From Closterium sp. NIES-65 (taxonomy: Eukaryota > Streptophyta > Zygnematophyceae > Desmidiales > Closteriaceae): 64,000 bases of DNA. Position numbers and translations under genes: made by a program. Within the stretch, counting starts at the first letter, position 1, and every line of letters begins with the position of its first letter. The stretch covers positions 124,001-188,000 of the forward strand of contig CANXME010002307.1 of the NCBI GenBank assembly GCA_948144175.1, read 5' to 3'. Positions 55,275-64,000 of the stretch are shown in pieces. The notes under the pieces were generated by a model that saw only the letters and a program-made list of their open reading frames with translations, was not told the origin of the DNA and ran no database searches.

Positions 55275-55400
55275 TGTATCAAACATTTTTGCTATAGTCT
55301 ATCTAGGCTGTAGTGGGGTAGACACTATGGGGTACAGTTTTCTAGGGTTTCATACTTGTACCCTTCACATTTCCTAGTCAACCATTCCTCATTATTCACA
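55275..55400 (+). repeat. 3' LTR of copia G (about 126 bp)
   Basis: From TGTATCAAACA to ATTCACA. The exact left edge is uncertain by 2 bp because the usual TGTCAG start has decayed. Confidence 0.8.
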
Positions 55401-55417
55401 GGCCATGATACTCGTAG

Positions 55418-55548
55418 TGTGAAAGAACAAGCAATGAGAGAAGAGGTGATTCACTACCAAACATTGGGATACATATAGCGAACCCTAAAAGGGCTGGACT
55501 CACTATAGAGTACCCCACTGCAGACTAGAGAAACATAATATTCTGACA
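55418..55548 (-). repeat. 3' LTR of element I (131 bp)
   Basis: 125 of 131 positions identical to 57018-57148. Confidence 0.93.
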
Positions 55549-55769
55549 CACCCCCATAGTCAAAGGGGGTGTAATCAGCACAACGAGCAAAGCAAAACAC
55601 GCTCAGGGTTGATCACAATGTCACCACACATTCTGAGCACAAGTACAAGAAGCAACAGTTTAAAGTTCACAAATGTAAGCAAAGCTAGAGGCTATCGCAG
55701 AGGGCAAGTGTGGAGGAGGAGGGACTATGAGAGGAGAGGAGGTAGTGGGCGGCAGCTGAAGCTGCTGGC

Positions 55770-55985
55770 ACACGGTGCAATTGGAGCAACTGGCACACGG
55801 GCAACTGGAGCAACTGGCACACTGGCAACTTGAGCAACTGGCACACGGGCTACTGGAGTAACTGGCTCCGCGGCTAGCTCTGAGCGGCAGGAGCAACGGA
55901 CTCACGGGCGACTGGAGCAACGGGCTCACGGGCGATTGGCGCAACGGGCTCACGGGCGACTAGCCCAGCGGTCTCACGGGCGACT
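55770..55985 (-). repeat. 24-bp tandem repeat inside element I
   Basis: Degenerate units of the GAGCAACTGGCACACGGGCAACTG type, drifting to a GGGCGACTGG form at the right end. Confidence 0.82.
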
Positions 55986-56439
55986 GGAGCTGCGGGCTTC
56001 ACTCCCGCCACCCCCTTCAACCTCCCCAAACTATCCCACCCCCATTTCACACACCCCCTACTGCACCCCTAGGTTCACTCACACCCCACCCCCTAGCACC
56101 ACTCCGTCAACTCCCACACACCCACCCCCCTCAGCGGCAGCTGCAGCAGTGGGAGACAGAGGAGGAGGAGGAGCAGGGGAGACCACACACCCGCCACCCC
56201 CTACTCGCCACCCCCAGACCCTAACACAGGGCAGGGCGGGACGGCGGGTAGGGGGGTTACGGGGGGGGGGGGGGGGGGCGACGCGCGGCCTCCCTGGGCG
56301 CCAAAACAGGCGGCAGAAGGGGCGACGCTCGCCCCCCACCCCCCTTCAAGTCGCCTGGACAGGCGACGGGAAAAGAGGGGGGGGGCGGTGCACGGGTCCC
56401 CGGTGCGCCGCGACAGGCGACGGAGCATGGCCGGGGCGG

Positions 56440-56935
56440 GGACGGGGCCGCTAGAGGCGGCGACGGGGCCGATAGGGGCGGCGACGGGGCCGCTGGAGGC
56501 GGCGACGGGGCCGATAGGGGCAGGGACGGGGCCGCTAGGGGCGGCGAAGGGGCCGCTAGGGGCGGCGACGGGGCCACAGGAGGCGGCAACGGGGCCGATA
56601 GGGGCGGCGACGGGGCCGCAAAGGGGCCGCGAGGGGCCTGGAAGGGCGGCGACGGGCCGCTAGGGGCGGCGACGAGGCCGCAAGGGTCGGCGACGGGGCC
56701 GCTGAAGGCGGCGACGGGGCCGCTGGAGGCGGCGACGGGGCCGGTAGGGGCGGCGACGGGGCCGCGAAGGGGCTGCGAGGGGCCTGAAAAGTCGGCGACG
56801 GGGCCGATAGGGGCGGCGACGGGGCCGCGAAGGGGCCGCGAGGGGTCTGGAAGGGCGGCGACGGGCCGATAAGGGGCCGAGAAGGGCGGCGACGGGGTCG
56901 CGAGGAGTGGCGACGGGGCCGCTAAGGGTAGCACG
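56440..56935 (-). repeat. GC-rich leader minisatellite of element I
   Basis: About 20-bp units of the GGCGACGGGGCCGATAGGGG type. A G homopolymer of about 18 lies near 56260. Confidence 0.85.
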
Positions 56936-57017
56936 CCACGGGGCGTGCAGCACACAGAGTAGCAGCGGAAGCAGTTAGGTGGGCCCACAGGCCAGGAGCG
57001 TAGATGCTCTGATAGCA

Positions 57018-57148
57018 TGTGAAAGAACAAGCAATGAGAGAAGAGGGGATTTACTAGCAAACATTGGGATACATATAGCAAACCCTAAAAGGGCTGTACT
57101 CACTATAGAGTACCCCACTACAGACTAGAGAAACATAATATTCTGACA
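57018..57148 (-). repeat. 5' LTR of element I (131 bp)
   Basis: Minus strand TGTCAGAATATT...TTTCACA, followed inward by the PBS-like TGCTATCAGAGC. Confidence 0.93.
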
Positions 57149-57573
57149 CGTAGGCCAATGGATGATTTTCCTACCGCTTAATAAATTTGACTAGCGTTCA
57201 TACGTTACTCTTCCTAGCGCAACTCTCACGCCTACGACCACACCGATCCCAACCTAACAAACCTCTTTCCCTAGTTGCGATTCCTCATTATGATTGTGCG
57301 CTAGTTTGCATCCTTCCACATGAGCTTTGTCATCTTGTGTGTTCTAGCGAACACTTGCGAACACGAAAGACAACTCCTTACAATAAAATTAATTTCAACA
57401 AAAACGCAATTGCTGCTCAATTCGTCACATAGAAATCGCTCGCATGCTATCGCACTTCGTTATCCATCCATTAGCTCGCTCGCATCCTCAACAGTGAAAC
57501 GTCGGCATCCGTTGCGGATGTCGTCGAATCCTGACGGTCGGAATCTTTGATCCAAGAGCTGATATGCACCAAC
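57149..57573. other. Intergenic DNA, no gene seen
   Basis: AT-richer than the flanking elements; open frames are under 85 codons and match nothing I recognise. Confidence 0.6.
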
Positions 57574-57704
57574 TGACAAAAGTTAGAAGAAAGAAAGAGA
57601 AATGAACTAGTAGAAATGGGGCTACAAATAGCAAACCCTAGAAGGGTTGTACTCGCTATAGAGCACCCCACTACAGGCTAGAACATAAGAATAATATTCT
57701 GACA
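57574..57704 (-). repeat. Solo copia LTR (131 bp)
   Basis: TGACAAAAG...TTCTGACA on the plus strand, the same length as the LTRs of E and I and clearly related (ACCCTAGAAGGGTTGTACTCGCTATAGAG). Flanks ccaac (57569-57573) and ccgac (57705-57709) look like a duplication with one change. No internal sequence on either side, so it is a product of LTR-LTR recombination. Confidence 0.82.
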
Positions 57705-57786
57705 CCGACATCCAACGACATGGTCACTTCAAACACGCCCGAAACACCAACTACCACCAGTTTCAACCACACTCTAATGCCGCACC

Positions 57787-57919
57787 TGTCAGAACATTAT
57801 ATAGCTTATACATTTGTGTAGGCTGTAGTGGGGTATCCCATAGGGGGTGCAACCCAATTAGGGTTAGTACTTGTACCCACTTCATTCATAGTTCATTCAT
57901 TCTCGTTTCTATTTCCTCA
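57787..57919 (+). repeat. 5' LTR of copia J (133 bp)
   Basis: TGTCAGAACATT...TTTCCTCA, followed directly by the PBS. Confidence 0.92.
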
Positions 57920-58816
57920 TGGTATCGAGCAGGTTCCCTCGTGGGAACTGTGCCTAGGGCCCACCACATCGAAAAAAAAAAAAAAAAAAAATTCCTTCCC
58001 GGAGCGCGCTCCCCGAGTCGCGCTCCCCTCTCTGACTTCGTCGAGCCGCCCTAGCGGCCGCGTCCCGTCGCCCTAGCGACCCCGTCGCCCTACCTGCGCC
58101 TCGGCCCCGTCGCCCTACCTGCGACCCCGGCCCCGTCGCCCTGCTGCGGTCCCGCCGCCCTACTAGCGGCCTCGCCGCCCAACCTGCGGCCCCACCGACG
58201 TCGACCTACCTGCGGCCCCGACCCAGGCCCCGTCGCCCTACCTGCGCCCCGGCCCCGTCGCCCTACCCTCGACCCGGCCCCGTCGCCCTGCTGCGGCCCC
58301 GCCGCCCTACTAGCGGCCTCGCCGCCCAAGCTGCGGCCCCGCCGCCGTCGACCTAACTGCGGCCCCGACCCAGGCCCCGTCGCCCTACCTTCGCCCCGGC
58401 CTCGGCCCCGTCGCCCTACCTTCGACCCGGCCCCGTCGACCTACATGCGGCCCCGCCGCCCTACTAGCGGCCCCGCCGCCCTACCTGCGACTCCGCCGCC
58501 CTACCACCGGCCCCGCCACCCTACCAGCGGCCCTGCCGCCCTACGCAGCCGAGCCGCCAGCACCGCCCGAGCCGCCCGAGCCGCCCGAGCTGCCGGAATC
58601 GCCCGAGCCGCCCGAGCCGCCTGAGCAGCTGTGGAGCCGAGCCGCGGGTGCCGCCGAGCCGCAGTTACTGCCGAGCCGCCCGAGTCGCCCGAGCCGCCGT
58701 GTTGCTGAGCTGTTGTGGTGCCAGCTGCCCGAACCGCCCTGTCTGGTGAGAGCAGCGCCTCTGTTACTGCACTGCCCTCCCCCCCCTACTATTTGCACTG
58801 CTAGTCTACTGTGGTC
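57920..58816 (+). other. PBS and leader of copia J
   Basis: TGGTATCGAGCAGGTTCC PBS, hairpin GTTCCC-TCGT-GGGAAC, GGGCCC, an A run of about 20, GGAGCGCGCTCC, then CCCCGCCGCCCTACTAGCGG-type repeats over 58050-58550 and CCGAGCCGCC repeats. Confidence 0.85.
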
Positions 58817-61800
58817 ATGGCTACCCCTAGTGTCCTAGCTTTTGACGCTGAGGGTAGGGCCATTGACTTTGAGGTCTAGGTAGATGACCTGCAGCTGTTC
58901 CTCCAGTGCGATAGGGCAGACGGCCTCTCTCCCTTTGACCTCACCTCTAGCGCTTCCCCTGCCCCTGCTACTGATGCTGACGCCACTGTTTGCTCCCAGT
59001 GGGCCACGCGCGACGCTGCTGCACGTCTTGTTGTGCGTCGCCACCTTCCTACCTCCGAGCGTGCGCACTTTAGTCAGTACAAGAGTGCTCAAACCTTGTA
59101 CGACGCTGTAGTCGCGCGCTACTCCTCCCCTGCCACTGCTGCACTGAGCCGTCTCATGCTACCATACCTCTTTCCTGACCTTGCTGCCTTTCCCACAGTA
59201 GCTGACCTCATTACGCACCTCCGCACAGGTGACACTCGCTACCGCGCTGCACTTCCTGCTGACTTCTGCGCCAAGAACCCCCCCCCCATGTACATCACTC
59301 TCTACTATGTACTCACTCGCCTCCCTGACTCCCTTTGTGTAGTCCGGGACCACTTCCTCTCAGTCTGTCCCACCACTCTCACTGTCGACCTCCTCGAGAA
59401 GGCCCTCCTAGCGATAGAGAAGAGCATAGTCGCTGTAGGAGCCTCTCGAGGTGACCCACGCACCCCCATCTTTGAGGGATGTTCCCCCTCCCCCCTTCTG
59501 CCCTCTGTTGCCTCTGCTGCTGCGGCCGACCTCCTTGGTCTTGAGTCGGTCGGTGCGGCGTCTGCCCCTAGCGGGAGACGCCGCCGTGGCAAGGGCAAGG
59601 GGGGCAAGGGAGCTGGAGGAGCGAGCGGAGGGGGTGGAGGTGGAGGTGGCGGTGGTGGGGGGAGTGGGGGTGGCGGTGGGAGTGGAGGTGGGAGTGGAGG
59701 GGTCGGTGGCGGCAGTGAAGGCAGAGGCGGCGGCGGCGGTGGCGGTGGGAGCGGAGGTGGCGGAGGTGGCGGCGGTGGAGGCGGCGGCGGAGGCGGCGGC
59801 AGTAGGGGAGGCGGCGGAGGCGGCGGAGGCAGCGGGGGTGGCGGTGGAGCTTGTCCCGGGTCTTCGCAGAGGAGTGGCTCAGGTGGTGGCTCGCGCCAGC
59901 AGCAGCAGCGTGGTCGTGAGACCCTGTCCCCTCAGCAGCTCCGTGAGTGGTACACTGCACGCCAGCGGGGTGGGGGTTTTGGTCCGTGCTCCTACGTCCT
60001 GCGCACCGGCGACCGTGCAGGTGAGCAGTGTGGGGGAGCGCACCCCACCCAGCGCTGCTTTGGCCGCCTGGCGGAAGCGTGGCGTCACCAGTTCCCCGAG
60101 GCCTCAGAGATCCCTCGCTCAGGCGAGCTGTCTAGGGCGGGTGTTGCCATCTATGATCTTGACTTTGATGCTATTCTCTCTGCCATGTATGCTGTGTCTA
60201 TTAGTGATGAGGGTGACTGTTATCGGTGTTTCCCGCCCGATCCGGGCATTGAGACTGCTGCTCTAGGTGCTGGTGAGGCGGCTGCCCTAGGTGCTTGCGA
60301 CGCTGCTGCTCTAGGTGCTAGTGTGTCTGCGTCCTCAGGTATTGGTGAGTCTGCGCTCTCAGGTATTACGTCAGCTTCGGCCTCCCTCACCTTCACCCTA
60401 GACTCTGGGGCGTCTCTCTCCTTCTTTCGGGACCGCACCACACTCACGCCGCTTAGTCCGCCGGTTGCGGTGTCTATCGCTGACCCCTCTGGGGGTCCTG
60501 TCCTGTCTCGCTTCTCCACAGTCCTCCCGTGTCCGCCGGCTCCCTCTGGCACCCTGTCTGGTCTCTACCTCCCCTCGTTCTCTACGAACCTGGTGAGTGG
60601 TGCTGACCTACAGGATGCGGGTGTACACCAGTTCACTCCTGCGCGTCAGCGGGTGACGCACTGCACAGAGGCTAGCACAGGCCGACACCTGGCTACGTTT
60701 ACCCGTCAGCCGGGGTCGAGCCTGTACACACTGACCACTGCGTCTCCTCCTACTGCTGAGAGTAGGGTCGCTGCGTCTGGTCAGGTGTTTGCTGCAGCGT
60801 CCAGGTCTGGTCCTGAGTCTGCCCCCTATTTGTGTCATCTCCTGTCCCACGAGACTTTCCTCAGGCACCACCGCCTTGGTCACCCCTCTTTGCTTCAGCT
60901 CAGAGGCAAGGCCTCCAGTCTTCTTGTGTCTGGTCTCCCCCGGTCCCTCCCTCCCCTTCCTCAGGGCCCTGGCCCTACCTGTGTCCCCTGTGTCGAGGGG
61001 CGCCAGCGTGCTGCCCCTCACTCCTCCCAGTTTCCTCCGACAGAGGCCCCGTTGCAGACACTTCACATGGACGTGTGGGGCCCAGCCCGCGTCCGTGGGC
61101 AGGGTCACGAGCGCTACTTCCTGCTCGTTATTGACGACTACTCGCGTTACACCGCAGTCTTCCCCTTGCGCAGCAAGGGTGATGTCACTGAGGTGCTGAT
61201 CGACTTGAGCCGCGCAGCTCGTCTCTAGCTCAGGCAGAGCTTTGGCTCGGACTTTCCTGTTCTGCGTCTGCACTCGGACAGAGGCGGAGAATTCTCCTCT
61301 GGCCTTCTGCGAGCCTACTGTCGTGCACGAGGCATCCGTCAGACCTTCGCGCTTCCGGACTCTCCGCTAAAAAATGGGATTGCTGAGCGCCGCATTGGCA
61401 TGGTCATGGACGTCGCTCGTACGTCTATGATGCATGCAGCTGCCCCCCATTTTCTGTGGCCGTTTGCGGTGAGGTACGCGGCGCATCTGATCAACCTTCA
61501 CCCCAGGGTCTCCAGGCCGGAGACCTCCCCAGCCTTGCTGTGATGGGGAAGGTTGGCGATGCGTCAGCGTTCCCAGTCTGGGGATCTCGGGCGTTTGTCC
61601 GCGACTTGTCTGCGGACAATCTGTCCCCTCGTGCTGCTCCTTGCGTCTTCCTGGGGTTCCCCCCTGACGCGCCTGGGTGGCAGTTCTACCACCCCACCTG
61701 TCGACGTGTTCTGTCCTCCCAGGAACTCACGTTCGACGAGTCAGTCCCCTACTACCGCCTCTTCCCCTACCGCACTCCGTCCCTCCCCCCGCCCCCGCTC

Positions 61801-64000
61801 TTCCTTGTACCAGGTCCCCCCCGGGTAGACCCCCTCCCCCCTCAGGGTCCGTCCCCTTCAGGTGTGTCCCAGGTAGACGCGATCGAGCTTGTCGAGGTCA
61901 CTGGTGACTATGGTGCTGCAGGAGGTGCTGAGCCTGGGGGTGCTGGGCTTGGGGGTGCGGAACCTAGGGGTGCTGAGCCTGGGGGTGCTGAGCCTGGGGG
62001 TACTACGCCTGGGGGTGCTGAGCCTGGGGGTGCTGAGCCTGGGGGTGCTGAGTCTGGGGGTGCTGAACCTGGGGGTGCTGAGCCTGGGGGTGCTGAGCCT
62101 GGGGGTGCTAAGTCTGGGGGTGCTACGCCTGGGGGTGCTGAGCCGGGAAGTGCTCCGCCTGGAGGTTCTCCGGGTGCTTCGTCTCGCCGGGAGCCACTCT
62201 CTCCACAGAGCTGCGCGAGTGGTTTGCCCGGCGCTGGAGGCGTGCTGCTGGGGATGGAGGTTCTTCAGCTACTGAGGGTGCTGCTGTTGCGGGTCCAGGA
62301 GGTGCTCGTACTGGGAGTCCTGGAGCTGCTGGGCCTGCGGGTGCGCCTTGAGCTGGTGCTGCTGAGGGTGTTGGAGCTGAGATTGCTGCTGGCGGTCCTG
62401 CTGCGGGTACTCCTGGCGCTGCTGGAGGTGCTGTTGGAGCGAGTGCTCCTGCTGGGGGTACTGGTGCTGTCCCTGCTGTGTCTGGCGTCGCCGCGCGGCC
62501 TCGACCATACTTCGTTCCACTCCTGCAGCAGGTTCTTGGTCTTCCACCTTCTACTGGTCCTCCTCCTCCCTTCGAGGGTCCACAGCTTGTCCCGTCACAG
62601 TCACAGTTACAGCCTACCTCCCCTTTGCCTGCTCCTTCTCCCTACGCTGGTCCTACTGGAGGTCTTACTGAGCGTCGTGAGCCTGCGTCTCGCTCTGCGT
62701 CGCCTGTCCGTCCTGCTCGCGCTAGTGGTCGTGGTTCGCGTCCGCGTCCTCCTCCTGTCCCTGGCACGCACCGGATGTCTCTGCGTCCGTCTACTGCTCC
62801 TCTGCGTGCCCCTCTGCCTTCTCCTCCTGAGTCCTCTCTTCCTGCTCTTGCCGACCCGGAGTCGGACTCTCTTTGTGCTACCAGTCCTATTGTCACGCGT
62901 CTCCTTGCTACTGTCGTCGCTGACCCTTCTTTCGAGTCTACTGCTCCGTCTGCCCTAGTTGCTGAGCTCGTCGACTTTGGTGCTCGCTGTCGTCTAGACT
63001 ACGCTGCTAGTCTTGTCGCTGAGTCTGAGTCTGTCTGTCCTCCGTCCGTCGTGGGTGAGTGTGCCCTTGGCACGGACGTCCTTGAGGACAGGCTGGAGGA
63101 GTTCCTGTGTGTGGCAGCTGCTTCACCTCATCTCGTGTCCGTACTACTTACCCCTGAGGGAGACCCGGATGCACTTGACATCCCGACTCCGCGCTCTTAC
63201 GCGGAGGTGATAGAGGTTCCCTACTCCTCTCAATGGCAGGCAGCTATGGATGCAGAGATGGCTTCCTGGAAGTCCACAGGCACCTACGTTGACGCTGTCC
63301 CCCCTCCTGGGGCGAACATCGTCAGTGGCATGTGGATCTTCAGGGTGAAGCGGCCGCCGAGTTCTCCGCCTGTCTTCAAGGCGCGTTACGTGGCTCGTGA
63401 CTTCAGTCAGCGGCAGGGAGTTGACTACTTTCAGACCTTCTCCCCCACTCCGAAGATGACCACTCTTTGGGTACTGCTGCACGTTGCTGCTCACCGTGAC
63501 TACGAGCTGCACTCTCTCGACTTCAGCACAGCTTTCTTGCAGGGCAGCCTGCACGAGGAGATCTGGCTGCGCCGCCCACCTGGCTTCACTGGGTCTTTCC
63601 CTCCTGGTACCCAGTGGAGTCTCCGGCGTCCAGTCTACGGTCTCCGCCAGGCGCCACGTGAGTGGCACGACACACTGAGGACTATGCCTGCGGCTCTTGG
63701 GTTTGCTCCTTCTACTGCCGACTCGTCGCTGTTTCTGCGCACCGACACCTCTCTGCCGCCGTTCTACATCCTCGTGTACGTCAACGACTTGGTCTTTGCC
63801 ACAGCTGACACTGCTGGACTCGCCTACGTGAAGTTCGAGATGCAGAAGAGACAAACGTGCACTGACCTGGGTGAACTGCGCAGCTACCTTGGCTTGCAGA
63901 TCACCCGGGACAGAGCACGCCGCACCATTACCCTGACTCAATCACACATGGTGCAGCAGGTCCTTCAGCGCTTCGGCTTCACGTACTCCTCACCTCAGGC
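58817..64000 (+). pseudogene. Copia J gag-pol polyprotein, broken, incomplete at window end
   Basis: ATG 58817 (MATPSVLAF), stopped after 20 codons by TGG to TAG at 58877-58879. The frame then stays open to 61225 through gag (10 C before MYITL, in frame), poly-Gly, the Cys/His motif, protease (LDSGASLSF) and early integrase. CAG to TAG at 61226-61228 follows. One base is lost near 61541 in the LLWTGKV segment and one near 62208 in the linker. In RT, motif A LDFSTAFLQG is intact but motif C reads YVND (AAC at 63783-63785). Confidence 0.91.
61940..62160 (+). repeat. 15-bp AEPGG-coding minisatellite of copia J
   Basis: About 15 units of the GGGGGTGCTGAGCCT type between INT and RT. Confidence 0.9.

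Larger units (their letters stand above)
40638..55400 (+). mobile_element. Copia-type retrotransposon G, gag-less, split by H
   Basis: 5' LTR 40638-40769, PBS, long leader, pol in two pieces (42547-46736 and 54237-55076), 3' UTR and 3' LTR 55275-55400. The two LTRs share their last 98 bp with one mismatch, but their first 25-30 bp have diverged. Flanks tccag and ggcca do not match, so no TSD is seen. The gag capsid and poly-Gly tract are absent, as in B. Confidence 0.88.
55418..57148 (-). mobile_element. Non-autonomous LTR retrotransposon I (1.7 kb)
   Basis: Two 131-bp LTRs (55418-55548, 57018-57148; 6 differences) with perfect duplication cgtag (55413-55417, 57149-57153). Minus-strand PBS TGCTATCAGAGC lies just inside the right LTR, and a GGGGG-rich polypurine tract with the shared 3' UTR lies inside the left. 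The interior is leader repeats and non-coding sequence; no protease, integrase, RT or RNase H is recognisable. It must borrow enzymes from related copia elements. Confidence 0.93.
57787..64000 (+). mobile_element. Copia-type retrotransposon J, 5' part, runs off the window
   Basis: 5' LTR, PBS, leader, gag, PR, INT, linker and RT in order; the 3' end lies beyond 64000. Left flank is gcacc. Confidence 0.93.

Noticed and set aside
1..64000. Repeat-induced point mutation (RIP) as cause of CAG to TAG
   Set aside because: Copies are still GC-rich with few changes per kb; RIP would leave dense CpA-to-TpA mutation. CHG deamination fits better, but I cannot exclude low-level CpA bias.

Overview
This window is a eukaryotic, GC-rich repeat cluster. 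I find no host protein gene, rRNA or tRNA that I can defend. Nearly all of it is LTR retrotransposons plus one DNA transposon. The copia-type elements have primer-binding sites resembling the 3' end of initiator-Met tRNA (TGGTATCAGAGC-like). There is also a Ty3/gypsy element with a C-terminal chromodomain, and a pogo/Tigger-type transposon with spliceosomal introns. Together these fit a plant or streptophyte-alga genome, but the species cannot be read from the window.

Layout: 1-2374 is the 3' part of copia copy A (+). 2375-4715 is unassigned. 4716-5510 is a minus-strand copia 5' end, fused head-to-head to copia B (+, 5511-11053), which has lost both ends. 11111-11370 is a 50-bp minisatellite. 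11427-14476 is a complete pogo/Tigger element (TA target duplication, 17-bp terminal inverted repeats, transposase with three clear introns).

14892-40256 is one nested stack, resolved by target-site duplications (TSDs). Copia C (acttt/acttt) contains copia D (17108-31747, cccct/cccct). The 3' LTR of D contains copia E on the minus strand (24360-31662, tccca/tccca). C also contains the chromodomain gypsy element F (32821-37678), whose 5' LTR is missing.

40638-55400 is copia G, split by copia H (46737-54231, agatc/aaatc). 55418-57148 is a 1.7-kb non-autonomous LTR element I (-, cgtag/cgtag). 57574-57704 is a solo LTR. 57787-64000 is the 5' part of copia J, which runs off the window.

Shared copia architecture: a very short LTR (126-134 bp), PBS, a small conserved hairpin, usually GGGCCC, a long GC-rich minisatellite leader, then one gag-PR-INT-RT-RNase H polyprotein. 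That polyprotein has a long poly-Gly tract, an unusual C-X13-C-X3-H-X4-C motif and an AEPGG-repeat linker between INT and RT. A conserved ~210-bp 3' UTR and a G-rich polypurine tract follow. B and G lack the gag capsid region.

Only E keeps an unbroken polyprotein (1,977 aa), and even it has lost a catalytic Asp of reverse transcriptase. Three other copies (D, G, J) have lost the first Asp of YVDD. Most point nonsense mutations are C-to-T changes in CHG context (CAG to TAG, CTGG to CTAG). The window therefore reads as a graveyard of related, partly trans-mobilised copia lineages, with structured leaders and LTRs that look conserved at RNA level.
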